A stretch of 64,000 bases of DNA from Aestuariimicrobium sp. p3-SID1156 (GCF_025144225.1 NZ_JALXXB010000005.1:112835-176834), one strand, 5' to 3'; shown: positions 17,574 to 29,114, counted from the first letter of the stretch. Translations and numbers: made by a program. The notes: a model not told the origin generated them from the letters alone.

Positions 17574-18550
17574 GCCAGCACCTGCTGACCGCGCAGTTCC
17601 TGCCCAGCCCATCGGTCTCCCAGTTCAGCGTCGGTCCGTTGACGGTCCACATCTATGCGCTGTGCATCCTGACCGGCATCTTCGTCGCCTGGGGCTGGGG
17701 CCGTCGCCGGCTGGCTGCGCGCGGGGGAGACCCCGCCGAGCTGGAAACCATGGTCACCGTTGCCGTGGTCGCTGGAATCGTTGGGGCGCGCGCCTACCAC
17801 GTGATCACCGATCACCAGCTCTTCTTCGGCCCCGGCCGCGACATCTGGGATGCCTTCAGGATCTGGCAAGGTGGTCTCGGCATCGTGGGCGGCGTCCTGT
17901 TCGGGGCCATCGCCATGCTGGTGATGTGCCGCCGACGCGGCTGGTCCTTCCCCTCCATGGCCGATGTGCTCGCGCCCACCCTGTTGGTCGCCCAGGGCAT
18001 CGGACGCGTGGGGAACTGGTTCAACCAGGAACTTTTCGGACGTCCCACCACGCTGCCCTGGGGCCTGGAGATCGACCCCGACCATCGCCCCGACGGCTAC
18101 GGGCAGTTCACCACCTTCCACCCCACCTTCCTCTACGAGATGCTGTGGAACTTCACTGGTGCCGGAGTCCTGGTGGTACTGGAGAAGCGCTTCCGCATCG
18201 GCCACGGCCGCCTGTTCATGCTCTACATGATGTGGTATTCCTTCGGCCGCTTCTGGATCGAGGGCCTGCGCGTGGACCCGGCCAACCAGCTCGCCGGCAT
18301 GCGCGTGAACGAATGGGTCTCCATCGCGATTTTCCTGCTCGGGCTGGCGGGCTTCCTGCTGCTGCGCCGTGGCGTGGTCGCAGATCCGTTCCCCAGCGCT
18401 GCTCACCAGGATGCCGAGCAGTCCGTGGACGACGCGGCCGAGGGGGACACGGACGCGTTGGAACCCGCCGAGGTGCTTGACCCAGAGTCTGGTGGCGGTG
18501 GGGAACGGCAGGGCGATGCCGCTGGCGAGGACGCTGAAGCACACTCGTGA
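17570..18550 (+). CDS. lgt: Prolipoprotein diacylglyceryl transferase
   Basis: A 326-residue polytopic membrane enzyme that moves diacylglyceryl from phosphatidylglycerol to the lipobox cysteine. The signature AQGIGRVGNWFNQELFGRPT is intact, with WQGGLGIVGGVLFGA and GRFWIEGLRVDP. About seven membrane helices occupy the first 270 residues. The last 50 or so form an acidic, Glu/Asp/Gly-rich cytoplasmic tail not needed in shorter homologues. The GTG at 17570 sits in the stop of the lipoprotein gene, so enzyme and a likely substrate are translated together. Confidence 0.97.
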   Translation: MSQHLLTAQFLPSPSVSQFSVGPLTVHIYALCILTGIFVAWGWGRRRLAARGGDPAELETMVTVAVVAGIVGARAYHVITDHQLFFGPGRDIWDAFRIWQGGLGIVGGVLFGAIAMLVMCRRRGWSFPSMADVLAPTLLVAQGIGRVGNWFNQELFGRPTTLPWGLEIDPDHRPDGYGQFTTFHPTFLYEMLWNFTGAGVLVVLEKRFRIGHGRLFMLYMMWYSFGRFWIEGLRVDPANQLAGMRVNEWVSIAIFLLGLAGFLLLRRGVVADPFPSAAHQDAEQSVDDAAEGDTDALEPAEVLDPESGGGGERQGDAAGEDAEAHS

Positions 18551-18596
18551 CCGCCGGTGCACTCGCGGAAAGCTGGCGCCCGCAATCTGGACAAAC

Positions 18597-18625
18597 TTGC
18601 CACGTGCTGGCCAATGGGGTGTTCT
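18597..18625 (+). promoter_or_regulatory. Candidate promoter for gltBD: TTGCCA, 17 bases, TGTTCT
   Basis: In the 139-base gap between lgt and gltB, a -35-like TTGCCA (18597-18602) is followed after 17 bases by TGTTCT (18620-18625). The leader to the GTG would be about 58 bases and ends in a strong ACGGAGG ribosome-binding site. The -10 match is modest. Confidence 0.35.
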
Positions 18626-18689
18626 GACTGACGCGACGCAATGATGGGGTCCGGAACCCCCGGGCCCTGCCCGGAGGACGGAGGCTGAC

Positions 18690-21600
18690 GTGTCCCACAC
18701 CCAGCGATTGATGCACCACCCCAAGCAGGGTCTCTACGACCCAGCCCATGAGCACGACGCCTGTGGTGTCGCCTTCGTGGCCCGGATGGACGGCCAGCCC
18801 ACCCACGCGATCGTGGAGCAGGGCTTGGAGGCCCTGCGCAATCTCGACCACCGCGGTGCCACCGGAGCCGATGAGGCGGCCGGTGATGGTGCTGGCATTC
18901 TGGTGCAGGTCCCCGACGCCTTCCTCCGCGAAGAGGTCGATTTCACCCTCCCGCTCCAGGGCCACTACGCGGTGGGCATGGCTTTCCTGCCCACCAACGA
19001 GCAGGAGCGCCGGGAGGCCCGCGCCGCCATCGAGAGCATCGCCCACGAGGAGAACCTCGACGTCCTCGGCTGGCGCGAGGTCCCGGTCCGCACCGACACC
19101 CTGAGCCCCATCAGTCTGGGGGCCATGCCGCACATGGAACAGTTGTTCGTCAGCTCACCCACCGGCGTTGCCGGACTGCACCTGGATCGCATCACCTTCG
19201 CCCTGCGTCGTCGCGCGCAGGCCGAGGTCGGAACCTATTTCGCCAGCTTGTCGGCGCGCACCCTGGTCTACAAGGGAATGCTCACCACCGATCAGCTCGA
19301 GGAGGTCTACCCCGAGCTGCACGACGGGCGGCTCACCTCAGCCCTGGCACTGGTGCACTCACGTTTCTCGACCAACACCTTCCCCGCCTGGGAGCTCAGC
19401 CACCCCTACCGGATGATCGCCCACAATGGCGAGATCAACACCGTGCGCGGCAACCGCAACTGGATGCGCTCGCGCGAGGCCCAGTTGAAGTCGAACCGTA
19501 TCCCCGGGGACCTCGAGCGACTCTTCCCGATCTGCAACCCGGAGGGCTCGGACTCCGCCAGCTTCGACGAAGTCCTCGAACTGCTGCACCTGGGCGGCCG
19601 CAGCCTGCCCCACGCGGTGCTGATGATGATCCCCGAGGCCTGGGAGAACCACACCGAGATGGACGCCAACCGGCGTGCCTTCTACGAGTTCCACTCCTCG
19701 ATCATGGAGCCCTGGGACGGCCCGGCCTGCATGACCTTCACCGACGGCACCGTGATCGGCGGGGTCCTGGACCGCAACGGCCTGCGCCCTGCCCGCTACT
19801 GGGTGACCGAGGATGGTCTGGTCGTCTTCGCCTCCGAGTCCGGCGTCCTGCCCATCGAGCCCTCCCGCATCATCGCCAAGGGCCGCCTGATGCCGGGCAC
19901 GATGTTCCTGGTCGACCTCGAGCAGCACCGCATCGTCCCTGATGAGGAGATCAAGGGCCAGCTCGCTGCCGCGAACCCCTACGCCGAATGGCTGCAGCAG
20001 GGTCGCATCAGTCTGGAGGAGTTGCCGGAGCGCACCCACATCGTGCACTCCCACGCCTCGGTCACCCGCCGCCAGCAGATCTTCGGCTACACCGAGGAGG
20101 AGCTGCGCCTGGTGGTCGCCCCGATGGCCCGCACTGGGGCCGAGGAGATCGGTTCCATGGGCACTGACACCCCCCTCGCCGTCCTCAGCCGGCGGCCGCG
20201 CTTGCTTTTCGACTACTTCTCCCAGCTCTTTGCCCAGGTCACCAACCCACCGCTGGACGCCATCCGCGAGGAACTGGTGACCTCCCTCCAGGCCACCATC
20301 GGCCCGCGCGCCAACCTGCTCAGCGCGGGACCGGAGTCCTGCCGCCAGCTGGTCATCAACCACCCGATCCTGGACAGCGACGGGCTGGCCAGGATCGTGC
20401 GCATCAACCAGGACGGGGACCTGCCCCAATTCCAGAGCCACGTCGTCAACGGTCGCTACGAGGTGGCCGGCGGGGGAGAAGCCCTGCGCCGGCGGTTGGA
20501 CGAGCTGATGGCCGAGGTGAGTGCCGCCATCAAGGACGGTGCCCGCACCATCGTCCTCTCTGACCGCCATGCCACCGCCGATCTGGCCCCCATCCCCTCG
20601 CTGCTGCTCACCAGCGCCATCCACCACCACCTCGTGCGTGAGAAGACACGCAATCTGGTCGGGCTCATCGTGGAGGCTGGCGACGTGCGTGAGGTGCACC
20701 ATGTGGCACTCCTGATCGGCTTCGGAGCCACCGCGGTCAACCCCTACCTCCTCTTCGAGTCCGCCGAGGACCTGGCACGTCACGAGCTCTATGTCGATGA
20801 CGTCACCCCCGAGCAGGCCATCGCCAATGTCCGCAAGGCGCTGGGCAAGGGAGTGCTCAAGGTGATGAGCAAGATGGGCATCTCCACCATCGCCAGCTAC
20901 ACCGGCGCCCAGGTGTTTGAGGCCATCGGCCTGTCCCACGACCTTGTCGAGCGCTACTTCACCGGCACCACCAGCCGCATCGAGGGCATCGGGCTGGACG
21001 AGATCGCCGAGGAGGTCCGCCGCCGTCACGAGTTCGCCTACCCGCCCACCGGCGTCCCGGTGGCCTACCGCAGCCTGCCCGTGGGTGGTGAGTACCAGTG
21101 GCGCCGAGAAGGCGAGGAGCACCTGTTCACCCCCGAGACCGTTTTCCGGCTGCAACACGCCACCAGCACCGGCCGCTACGACGTCTTCAAGCGCTACACC
21201 AGTCTGGTCAACGCCAACAGCGCCCGCCTGATGACGCTGCGCTCGCTGCTCGACTTCCGTCACGAGCGCCCTCCCGTGCCCCTGGACGAGGTCGAGCCCG
21301 CCACCGAGATCGTCAAGCGTTTCAGCACCGGTGCGATGAGCTACGGCTCCATCTCGGCCGAGGCCCACGAGACCCTGGCAATCGCGATGAACATGATCGG
21401 CGCCAAGTCGAACACCGGTGAGGGCGGCGAGGACCGCGAGCGGTGCTACGACCCGAAGCGGCGCTCGGCGATCAAGCAGGTGGCCTCGGGACGCTTCGGC
21501 GTCACCAGCGACTACCTCAGCAATGCCACTGACATCCAGATCAAGATGGCCCAGGGCGCCAAGCCCGGGGAGGGCGGCCAGCTGCCGGGTGAGAAGGTGT

Positions 21601-23207
21601 ACCCGTGGGTTGCCAAAACCCGCCACTCGACCCCGGGGGTGGGGCTGATCTCCCCGCCGCCGCACCACGACATCTACTCCATCGAGGACCTCAAGCAGCT
21701 CATTCACGACCTCAAGTGCGCCAACCCCCAGGCCCGAGTCCACGTGAAGCTGGTCTCCGAGGTCGGTGTCGGTACTGTCGCGGCTGGTGTCTCCAAGGCC
21801 AAGGCTGATGTGGTGCTGATCTCCGGGCATGACGGCGGCACCGGTGCGGCGCCGCTGACCTCGCTGAAGCATGCAGGTGGCCCCTGGGAGCTCGGTTTGG
21901 CCGAGACCCAGCAGACGCTGCTGCTCAACGGCCTGCGCGAGCGCATCGTCGTCCAGTGCGACGGGCAGCTCAAGACCGGACGCGATGTCGTCGTGGCTGC
22001 GCTGCTGGGCGCCGAGGAGTTCGGCTTCGCCACCGCACCGCTGGTCGTCTCCGGGTGCATCATGATGCGCGTCTGCCACAAGGACACCTGCCCGGTCGGC
22101 ATCGCCACCCAGAACCCGAAGCTGCGCGAGCACTTCCACGGCCGAGCCGAACACGTCGTCAACTTCTTCATGTTCATCGCCGAAGAGGTGCGCGAACTCC
22201 TCGCCGAGCTGGGCTTCCGCAGCATGGACGAGGCGATCGGGCACGTCGAGGCCCTGGACGTCCGCCGCGGCGTGGAGCACTGGAAGGCCGCCGGGCTCGA
22301 CCTGACGCCCATCCTGCACCGCGTCGACCTGCCCGAGGGGGCCGAGCTTCGCAACACCACCGGTCAGGACCACGGTCTCGACAAGAAGTTGGACGTTGAC
22401 CTGCTCGAGGCCGCTGCACCCGCCCTCGAGGAGGGCCAGCAAGTCAGGGCCAGCTTCGAGGTCCGCAATGTCGACCGCACAGTGGGCACCATGCTCGGTC
22501 ATGCCGTCACCAAGGCCACCCGCGGCGAGGGCTTCGATGATGACACCATCCACTTCGAGTTCACCGGCACTGCCGGACAGAGTTTTGGAGCCTTCGTGCC
22601 TCGCGGCGTCACCATGACGTTGGTCGGTGACTCCAATGACTACGTCGGCAAGGGCCTGTGCGGCGGCATCCTGGTGGTCACCCCCCCGAAGGGTGCAAAG
22701 TTCGAGGCCCATGACCACGTCATCGCCGGCAATGTCATCGGTTACGGAGCAACGTCTGGCGAGATCTACCTGGGCGGTGTCGTCGGCGAACGCTTCTGCG
22801 TCCGCAACTCCGGTGCCACGGCGGTGGTCGAGGGTGTTGGCGACCACGGCTGCGAGTACATGACCGGCGGGGAGGCCCTCGTCCTCGGCCCCACCGGTCG
22901 CAACTTCGCCGCCGGCATGTCCGGAGGCCTCGCCTGGGTCCTCGACCTGCGCCAGGACCGCCTCAACACCGAAATGGTCGATCCGATGCCCATGACCGAA
23001 CTGGACCTCGACCGGGTGACCGACCTGCTCACCCGCCATGCCGAGCACACCGGCTCGGAAACAGCTCGCCGACTGCTGGAGGCAGGACGCGAGGAACTGG
23101 CCGCACGCTTCACCAAGGTGCTGCCGCGCGAATACGCGAAGGTCCTGGCCGCCGCCGAATTGGCGCCCCAGGAGTCGGGAGACGAGAAGGAGTCCGTCAA
23201 TGGCTGA
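18690..23207 (+). CDS. gltB: Glutamate synthase (NADPH) large subunit
   Basis: A 1505-residue enzyme that makes two glutamates from glutamine and 2-oxoglutarate. A 24-residue propeptide precedes Cys25 in HDACGVAF, the N-terminal nucleophile exposed on maturation. Domains in order: Ntn glutaminase (25 to about 430), central domain, FMN-binding synthase barrel (about 800-1200, with [16 protein letters not shown]) and the C-terminal GXGXG beta-helix (about 1250-1450). The 3Fe-4S cluster cysteines are Cys1123, Cys1129 and Cys1134 in [12 protein letters not shown]. The GTG is preceded by ACGGAGG. gltD starts within its last eight bases. Confidence 0.97.
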   Translation: MSHTQRLMHHPKQGLYDPAHEHDACGVAFVARMDGQPTHAIVEQGLEALRNLDHRGATGADEAAGDGAGILVQVPDAFLREEVDFTLPLQGHYAVGMAFLPTNEQERREARAAIESIAHEENLDVLGWREVPVRTDTLSPISLGAMPHMEQLFVSSPTGVAGLHLDRITFALRRRAQAEVGTYFASLSARTLVYKGMLTTDQLEEVYPELHDGRLTSALALVHSRFSTNTFPAWELSHPYRMIAHNGEINTVRGNRNWMRSREAQLKSNRIPGDLERLFPICNPEGSDSASFDEVLELLHLGGRSLPHAVLMMIPEAWENHTEMDANRRAFYEFHSSIMEPWDGPACMTFTDGTVIGGVLDRNGLRPARYWVTEDGLVVFASESGVLPIEPSRIIAKGRLMPGTMFLVDLEQHRIVPDEEIKGQLAAANPYAEWLQQGRISLEELPERTHIVHSHASVTRRQQIFGYTEEELRLVVAPMARTGAEEIGSMGTDTPLAVLSRRPRLLFDYFSQLFAQVTNPPLDAIREELVTSLQATIGPRANLLSAGPESCRQLVINHPILDSDGLARIVRINQDGDLPQFQSHVVNGRYEVAGGGEALRRRLDELMAEVSAAIKDGARTIVLSDRHATADLAPIPSLLLTSAIHHHLVREKTRNLVGLIVEAGDVREVHHVALLIGFGATAVNPYLLFESAEDLARHELYVDDVTPEQAIANVRKALGKGVLKVMSKMGISTIASYTGAQVFEAIGLSHDLVERYFTGTTSRIEGIGLDEIAEEVRRRHEFAYPPTGVPVAYRSLPVGGEYQWRREGEEHLFTPETVFRLQHATSTGRYDVFKRYTSLVNANSARLMTLRSLLDFRHERPPVPLDEVEPATEIVKRFSTGAMSYGSISAEAHETLAIAMNMIGAKSNTGEGGEDRERCYDPKRRSAIKQVASGRFGVTSDYLSNATDIQIKMAQGAKPGEGGQLPGEKVYPWVAKTRHSTPGVGLISPPPHHDIYSIEDLKQLIHDLKCANPQARVHVKLVSEVGVGTVAAGVSKAKADVVLISGHDGGTGAAPLTSLKHAGGPWELGLAETQQTLLLNGLRERIVVQCDGQLKTGRDVVVAALLGAEEFGFATAPLVVSGCIMMRVCHKDTCPVGIATQNPKLREHFHGRAEHVVNFFMFIAEEVRELLAELGFRSMDEAIGHVEALDVRRGVEHWKAAGLDLTPILHRVDLPEGAELRNTTGQDHGLDKKLDVDLLEAAAPALEEGQQVRASFEVRNVDRTVGTMLGHAVTKATRGEGFDDDTIHFEFTGTAGQSFGAFVPRGVTMTLVGDSNDYVGKGLCGGILVVTPPKGAKFEAHDHVIAGNVIGYGATSGEIYLGGVVGERFCVRNSGATAVVEGVGDHGCEYMTGGEALVLGPTGRNFAAGMSGGLAWVLDLRQDRLNTEMVDPMPMTELDLDRVTDLLTRHAEHTGSETARRLLEAGREELAARFTKVLPREYAKVLAAAELAPQESGDEKESVNG

Positions 23208-24663
23208 CCCGAAGGCATTCATCACCATCCCTCGCCGGCTCGCCGAGCGACGCCCCGTGGAGGAGCGCCTGGAGGACTGGCAGGAGGTCTACCCCGGGGG
23301 CCCGGGCCGGGCCCTGCTCCCGATCATCACCGAACAGGCAGGGCGGTGCATGGACTGCGGCATCCCCTTCTGCCACACCGGCTGCCCGCTGGGCAACCTC
23401 ATCCCGGAGTGGAACGACCTTGTCTGGCGCGATGAGTGGGTCGGCGCGGAGGAACGGCTCCATGCCACCAACAACTTCCCCGAGTTCACCGGACGCCTCT
23501 GCCCGGCGCCCTGCGAAACAGCCTGCGTGGTAGGCATCAGTCGGGACCCGGTCACCATCAAGAACGTCGAGGTCTCCATCATCGACAAGGCCTGGGAGGA
23601 CCGTCGCGTGACCCCGCAGGTGCCCCAGTGGCACTCGCTGAAGACCGTTGCCGTCGTCGGCTCCGGTCCGGCAGGACTGGCTGCGGCCCAGCAGCTCACC
23701 CGAGTCGGTCACACGGTGGTCGTCCACGAACGTGCCGATGCCGTCGGCGGCCTGCTGCGCTACGGCATCCCGGAGTTCAAGATGGAGGAGTCGGTGCTGG
23801 ACCGTCGCCTGAAGCAGATGACCCTGGAGGGGACCGTCTTCAAGCCCAACACCACCATCGGTGTCGACATCACCTGGCAGCAACTCGTCGAGCGCTTCGA
23901 CGCCGTGGTCCTGGCCATCGGCTCCACGCGCCCCCGTGACCTGCCCATCCCCGGACGGGACCTGGCCGGCATCCACCAGGCCATGGACTTCCTGCCGCAG
24001 GCCAATCGCGTCGCAGTGGGCAAGCCCGTCGAGGACCAGGTGACTGCTGAGGGCAAGCACGTGGTGATCATCGGTGGCGGCGACACCGGCGCTGACTGCC
24101 TCGGCACATCGCTGCGCCAAGGGGCCGCCTCTGTGACCCAGCTGGAGATCATGCCCCAGCCCTCGCAGACGCGGCCCGAGGGCCAGCCCTGGCCCACCTA
24201 CCCGATGATCTTCCGCGTCAGCTCGGCGCATGAGGAGGGCGGCGAGCGCCTCTACTCGGTCTCCACCAGCGAATTCCTCGGCAACGAGGAAGGGGCCGTG
24301 CGCGCCCTGCGCCTGACCGAGGTCGCCCTGGACAATGGCCGCTTCGTCAACGTCGAGGGAACCGAGCGCGAGATCCCCGCCGACCTGGTGCTGCTCGCCA
24401 TGGGCTTCGTCGGTCCCGAGACCCAGGCCGCAGAAGAGCTCGGCCTGGAACTGGACAGCCGCGGCAACATCCAGCGCGACGACCGCTATGCCACCAACGT
24501 GGACAAGGTCTTCGCCTGCGGTGACGCAGGTCGGGGCCAATCGCTGATCGTGTGGGCGATCGCCGAGGGCCGTTCGGCCGCGCGCGGCGTCGACGAGTTC
24601 CTCATGGGCAGCTCCACCCTGCCCTGCCCCATCGGGCCCGAGGAGCGCCAGCTGCTCGCCTGA
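23200..24663 (+). CDS. gltD: Glutamate synthase (NADPH) small subunit
   Basis: A 487-residue FAD/NADPH subunit that feeds electrons to GltB. The N-terminal adapter has two groups of cysteines, [17 protein letters not shown] and [13 protein letters not shown], for the 4Fe-4S clusters. [17 protein letters not shown] binds [17 protein letters not shown] binds NADPH, and [13 protein letters not shown] completes the FAD site. The ATG at 23200 overlaps the gltB stop region and follows GAGAAGGAG. A strong terminator begins eight bases after the stop, so gltBD is a two-gene operon. Confidence 0.97.
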   Translation: MADPKAFITIPRRLAERRPVEERLEDWQEVYPGGPGRALLPIITEQAGRCMDCGIPFCHTGCPLGNLIPEWNDLVWRDEWVGAEERLHATNNFPEFTGRLCPAPCETACVVGISRDPVTIKNVEVSIIDKAWEDRRVTPQVPQWHSLKTVAVVGSGPAGLAAAQQLTRVGHTVVVHERADAVGGLLRYGIPEFKMEESVLDRRLKQMTLEGTVFKPNTTIGVDITWQQLVERFDAVVLAIGSTRPRDLPIPGRDLAGIHQAMDFLPQANRVAVGKPVEDQVTAEGKHVVIIGGGDTGADCLGTSLRQGAASVTQLEIMPQPSQTRPEGQPWPTYPMIFRVSSAHEEGGERLYSVSTSEFLGNEEGAVRALRLTEVALDNGRFVNVEGTEREIPADLVLLAMGFVGPETQAAEELGLELDSRGNIQRDDRYATNVDKVFACGDAGRGQSLIVWAIAEGRSAARGVDEFLMGSSTLPCPIGPEERQLLA

Positions 24664-24671
24664 ACCTGCGC

Positions 24672-24713
24672 AAGGGGGCCCGGTCCGTTGCGGCCGGGCC
24701 CCCTTCGTTTTCT
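24672..24713 (+). terminator. Strong intrinsic terminator after gltD
   Basis: A 12-base perfect stem, AAGGGGGCCCGG (24672-24683) pairing with CCGGGCCCCCTT (24694-24705), a 10-base loop, then CGTTTTCT. It is the only hairpin with a T-run that I see in the window. Confidence 0.88.
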
Positions 24714-24800
24714 AGTGGGGCACGCCGGGGCACAGGACGTCTGGCTCAACTGAGCCCCCGCCCACGCTCCGACCACGACAACTTCTCTCAGGTGGCGGGC

Positions 24801-24806
24801 TAGGGT
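24801..24806 (+). promoter_or_regulatory. -10 box TAGGGT for dnaE
   Basis: TAGGGT lies 38 bases before the dnaE ATG, beyond the gltD terminator. The leader carries AGGAGG at 24833-24838, six bases before the start. Confidence 0.5.
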
Positions 24807-24844
24807 GGGGGACTGATCGGCAGCACGCACCCAGGAGGCACCGC

Positions 24845-27800
24845 ATGGACTCGTTCGTCCACCTTCACTGTCACACCGAGTTCTCGATGCTCGACGGTGC
24901 CGCGAAGAACGCACTGCTCTTCGCCGAGGTGGAACGTCAGGGGATGCCTGCGGTCGCGATGACCGACCACGGCAACATGTTCGGTGCCTACGAGTTCCAA
25001 CAGGTCGCCAGGAAACACAGCGGGGTGAAACCCATCATCGGCATCGAGGCCTATGTCGCCCCGAGCTCGCGCCATTCGCGCAGCCAGGAGTTCTGGGCCA
25101 CCGGTCGCCGCGACCTCTCGGATGCCTCCTTCGAGGGCGGTAAGGATGTCTCTGGCGGCGGTCGCTACACGCACATGACGATGCTGGCCCAGAATGCCCA
25201 AGGGCTGCGCAACCTCTTCCGACTCAGTTCACTGGCCTCCTACGAGGGCTATTACATGAAGCCCCGCATGGACCGTGAGCTCATCTCGGAGTACTCCGAG
25301 GGCATCATCGCCACCACCGGATGCCCCTCGGGCGAGGTGCAGACCCGCCTGCGGCTGGGCCAATTCGACGAAGCGGTGAAGGCGGCCGCTGCCTACCAGG
25401 ACATCTTCGGCAAGGAGAACTACTTCCTGGAGCTGATGGACCATGGCCTCGAGATCGAGCGAACCGTCCGCCAGGACCTGCTGCGCCTGGCCGAGAAGCT
25501 CAACATCCCGCTGCTGGCCACCAACGACTCCCACTACGTCCACGAGGACCAGGCCGATGCGCACGACTCCCTGCTGTGCGTGGGTGTGGGACGCAACAAG
25601 GACGACCCCAATCGCTTCCGCTTCAATGGCTCGGGCTACTACATCAAGTCCGCCGAAGAGATGCGGCGGCTCTTCGCCGAGCTGCCCCAGGCTTGCGACA
25701 ACACCCTCGAGATCGCCGAGCGCATAGAGTCCTATGACGAGGTCTTCGCCCATGTCGATCGGATGCCGCAGTTTGATGTGCCCGCGGGTGAGTCCCAGGA
25801 GTCCTGGCTGCGCAAGAAGATCGACGAGGGCATCACGCTGCGCTTCGGCGACCAGATCCCCGAAGGGGTGCAGGAGCGTGTCGAGACCGAGCTCAGCGTC
25901 ATCGAACCGCTGGGCTACGCCTCCTACTTCCTGATCGTGGCCGACATCTGCCAGTACGCCCGCGACAACGGCGTGCCGGTGGGGCCGGGACGAGGTTCGG
26001 CGGCTGGCTCAATGGTCTCCTACCTGACCCAGATCATCGAGGTGAACCCGATGGCGCACGGTTTGCTCTTCGAGCGATTCCTCAACCCGGAGCGCGTCAG
26101 CCCGCCCGACATCGACCTCGACTTCGACGATCGCCAGCGAGACAAGATCATCGACTACGTCACGAAGAAGTACGGCGAGAGCCACACCTCGCAGGTCAAC
26201 ACCTTCGGCACCATCAAGGCGAAGGCAGCGGTGAAGGATGCCAACCGCATCCTCGGCTACCCCTTCGGTCTGGGCGAGAAGATCACCAAGGCCATGCCGC
26301 CGGACGTCATGGGCAAGGGCGTCCCGCTCAAGGACCTGTTCAACCCCGACCACCCCCGCTATGCCGAGGGCCAGGACTTCCGGGCGATGTACGAGGCCGA
26401 GTCCGACGTGAAGAAGGTCGTCGACACCGGCCTGGGCCTGGAGGGGTTGATTCGCGGCACCGGCGTGCACGCCTGTGCGTTCATCATCTCCCGCGAACCG
26501 CTGCTCGACGTGATCCCGATGCACCGGCGCGACAAGGATGGCATGATCATCGCGGGCTTCGCGTACCCGCAGTGCGAGGACATGGGCCTGATGAAGATGG
26601 ACTTCCTCGGGCTGCGCAACCTGGGCGTCATCGACCACACCATCAAGAACGTCAAGGCCAACCGGGGCATCGACCTGGACCTGCGCGAGATACCCTTCGA
26701 CGACCCGGCCACCTACGAACTGCTCTCCCGCGGCGACACCCTGGGCGTTTTCCAGCTCGACGGTGGCCCGATGCGCTCCTTGCTGCGCCTGATGAAGCCG
26801 ACCTGCTTCGACGACATCACCGCCGTGATCGCCCTCTACCGACCGGGTCCGATGGGCGCGAACGCCCACATCAACTACGCCGAGCGCAAGAACAACCGCC
26901 AGGAGATCATCCCGATCCACCCGGAACTCAAGGAAGCGCTGGACCCGATCCTTGGCGAGACCTACCACCTGATCGTCTACCAGGAGCAGATCATGGCGGC
27001 AGCCCGCCAGCTCGCCGGCTACACCCTGGGTGGCGCCGACCTGCTGCGTCGCGCCATGGGCAAGAAGAAGAAGGAGATCCTGGACAAGGAATGGGACCGC
27101 TTCCACTCAGGCATGGCCGAGAACGGCTTCTCCGAGCAGTCAATCAAGGCCCTGTGGGACACGATGGTCCCCTTCGCCGACTACGCCTTCAACAAGTCCC
27201 ACGCCGCCGGCTACGCCTACGTCTCCTACTGGACCGCCTACCTCAAGGCGAACTACCCGGCAGAGTTCGGCGCTGCACTGCTGACCTCGGTGGGTGATGA
27301 CAAGGACAAGATGGCGCTCTACCTGGCCGACATGCGCGCCATGCACATTCAGGTACTGCCACCTGACGTGAACAGCTCGGTGGCGGAGTTCTCCGCCGTC
27401 GGCAAGGACATCCGCTTCGGTCTGGCAGCGGTGCGGAATGTCGGTGAGTCGGTGGTGGAGTCCATCGTCGCCTCCCGAGAGGAACACGGGCCGGCCAAGG
27501 ACTTCGGCCAGTTCCTCGACCACGCCTCCCGGATGGCCTGCAACAAGCGCACCATCGAGTCCCTCATCAAGGCAGGCGCATTCGACAGCATGGGGCATAC
27601 CCGCCGAGGCCTGATGGAGGTCTTCGAACCGGCCATCGACCAGGTGCTGGACATCAAGCTCAACGCCGAGCGCGGGCAGGACGATCTCTTCGCCGGCTTC
27701 GGTGAGCTCCAGGAGGACAGCGGGCCCGGCGTCACGTCGGTTGATGTCCCCGAGATCGCCGACTGGGACAAGCCGGTCAAGCTGGCCTTCGAACGAGAAA

Positions 27801-28402
27801 TGCTGGGGCTCTACGTCTCCGACCATCCGCTGCAGGGGCTCCAGCACGTGCTTGCCAACCACCGTGACCACTCGCTGGGGGCCATCGCCTCACCAGACGG
27901 TCCCCCCGACGGCACCGTGGTGACCGTGTGCGGCATGGTCACGCAGTTGACGCGCAAGCAGACCAAGACCGGGCAGATCTGGGCGATCCTGGCAGTGGAG
28001 GATCTCGAGGCCTCCTGTGAGGTGATGGTCTACTCCCGCACCTACGAGCAGGTCTCCACACTGTTGGCGACCGACACGATCGTGAAGGTGCGCGGCAGGC
28101 TGAGTCGTGGTGATGACTCGGTCTCCATCCAGTGCTCAGAATTGAGCGTCCCCGAGGTGAGCCACGACGGGGCCCTGGGCCCTGTGACCATCAGCCTGCC
28201 GGTGACCCGCTGCACGCCGCCGGTGGTGGAACGGTTGAAGGGGGTCCTGCGCCAGCATCCCGGTGCTGCCGAGGTCCGACTCAAGCTGTTGAGCAACAAT
28301 CGGGAGACGACCTTCCGCCTCCATGAACAGTTGCGAGTCGCCCCGTCCCAGCCGCTCATGGCGGACCTGAAGGCCCTTCTGGGGCCACGATGTGTCGGGT
28401 GA
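24845..28402 (+). CDS. dnaE: DNA polymerase III alpha subunit
   Basis: The 1185-residue replicative polymerase. The N-terminal PHP domain shows FVHLHCHTEFSMLDG and MTDHGNMFG with the metal-binding His/Asp set largely intact, as in actinobacterial DnaE1, where this domain proofreads. The polymerase palm has GRGSAAGSMVSY and the catalytic aspartates in PDIDLDFDD (about 420-428). The fingers, a helix-hairpin-helix region and a C-terminal OB domain (about 1010-1090, with VVTVCGMVTQLTRKQTKTGQ) follow. The length and PHP residues mark it as the main DnaE1 type, not the error-prone DnaE2. It has its own promoter and a DUF2567 gene 10 bases after it. Confidence 0.96.
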   Translation: MDSFVHLHCHTEFSMLDGAAKNALLFAEVERQGMPAVAMTDHGNMFGAYEFQQVARKHSGVKPIIGIEAYVAPSSRHSRSQEFWATGRRDLSDASFEGGKDVSGGGRYTHMTMLAQNAQGLRNLFRLSSLASYEGYYMKPRMDRELISEYSEGIIATTGCPSGEVQTRLRLGQFDEAVKAAAAYQDIFGKENYFLELMDHGLEIERTVRQDLLRLAEKLNIPLLATNDSHYVHEDQADAHDSLLCVGVGRNKDDPNRFRFNGSGYYIKSAEEMRRLFAELPQACDNTLEIAERIESYDEVFAHVDRMPQFDVPAGESQESWLRKKIDEGITLRFGDQIPEGVQERVETELSVIEPLGYASYFLIVADICQYARDNGVPVGPGRGSAAGSMVSYLTQIIEVNPMAHGLLFERFLNPERVSPPDIDLDFDDRQRDKIIDYVTKKYGESHTSQVNTFGTIKAKAAVKDANRILGYPFGLGEKITKAMPPDVMGKGVPLKDLFNPDHPRYAEGQDFRAMYEAESDVKKVVDTGLGLEGLIRGTGVHACAFIISREPLLDVIPMHRRDKDGMIIAGFAYPQCEDMGLMKMDFLGLRNLGVIDHTIKNVKANRGIDLDLREIPFDDPATYELLSRGDTLGVFQLDGGPMRSLLRLMKPTCFDDITAVIALYRPGPMGANAHINYAERKNNRQEIIPIHPELKEALDPILGETYHLIVYQEQIMAAARQLAGYTLGGADLLRRAMGKKKKEILDKEWDRFHSGMAENGFSEQSIKALWDTMVPFADYAFNKSHAAGYAYVSYWTAYLKANYPAEFGAALLTSVGDDKDKMALYLADMRAMHIQVLPPDVNSSVAEFSAVGKDIRFGLAAVRNVGESVVESIVASREEHGPAKDFGQFLDHASRMACNKRTIESLIKAGAFDSMGHTRRGLMEVFEPAIDQVLDIKLNAERGQDDLFAGFGELQEDSGPGVTSVDVPEIADWDKPVKLAFEREMLGLYVSDHPLQGLQHVLANHRDHSLGAIASPDGPPDGTVVTVCGMVTQLTRKQTKTGQIWAILAVEDLEASCEVMVYSRTYEQVSTLLATDTIVKVRGRLSRGDDSVSIQCSELSVPEVSHDGALGPVTISLPVTRCTPPVVERLKGVLRQHPGAAEVRLKLLSNNRETTFRLHEQLRVAPSQPLMADLKALLGPRCVG

Positions 28403-28412
28403 GTGAGGACCG

Positions 28413-29021
28413 ATGAATTCGACTTCTTCTGACCGGGCGACCTCGAGCGAGCAGGCTCCGGCAACCCTCCTGGACCGGCCGGTGAGTCGTGTCTCACCGC
28501 TGGTGCAGCGCATCATCATCCAGGTCGGTGCCGCGCTGGTGGTCGGCGCACTGGCCGGCCTGATCTGGCACGGCGTCGTCGACCAGCCCGGCTTCACGCT
28601 GGGGGAGAACGGCAATGCGACCATGGGGGAGCGCGAGCTGGTCGGGGTCTTCACCATGGACTACTGGTTCGCCGTGCTGGGCGCCGTCTTCGGTGTGCTG
28701 CAGGGGATCTGGGCCTGGCGCTGGTTCGGGGTGCGCGGATGGATCGTGGTGCCGATCGCCGTGCTCTGCTCGACTGTCGCCGGGCTGGTGGCCTGGGCGA
28801 CCGGCGAGGCGCTGGGGCCGCAGGACTTCGACCAGCGTCTGGCTGCCGCCAGGATCGGCGACGTCATCCCCGTGGACTTCCAGCTGCAAGCCCCCTCAGC
28901 GCTGGCGATGTGGCCCTTGGGCGCGGTCATTCCCATCATGATCGCCTCGGCCTTCCTGCCCGAGCCCGATGACCGCGTTCTGCGTCGGCTGCGTCGTCGA
29001 AGGCCCGCCCAGGACGTGTGA
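28413..29021 (+). CDS. DUF2567-like membrane protein
   Basis: A 202-residue protein with a polar leader (1-32), four membrane helices (about 33-55, 80-100, 106-128 and 160-180) and a basic Arg-rich tail. The segment between helices one and two holds DQPGFTLGENG, and a periplasmic loop contains GPQDFDQRLAAARIGDVI, patterns found in DUF2567 proteins of actinobacteria. Function unknown. It lies between dnaE and hisD. M. tuberculosis also has a small membrane protein gene beside hisD, so the association with hisD may be conserved. Confidence 0.6.
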   Translation: MNSTSSDRATSSEQAPATLLDRPVSRVSPLVQRIIIQVGAALVVGALAGLIWHGVVDQPGFTLGENGNATMGERELVGVFTMDYWFAVLGAVFGVLQGIWAWRWFGVRGWIVVPIAVLCSTVAGLVAWATGEALGPQDFDQRLAAARIGDVIPVDFQLQAPSALAMWPLGAVIPIMIASAFLPEPDDRVLRRLRRRRPAQDV

Positions 29022-29114
29022 GCCGACATGCTCCGAGCGGAGAACGGCGCCCTGGGCAATGTGCCGGGGGAGTCCCGTCCTGTGGCGGTGCCGCGCCCCC
29101 CGCGGGGTCCTCAC

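Noticed and set aside
19359..23228. A minus-strand open frame of nearly 1300 codons opposite gltB
   Set aside because: GltB on the plus strand has complete catalytic motifs. The antisense frame has shadow-like composition and no recognisable domain.
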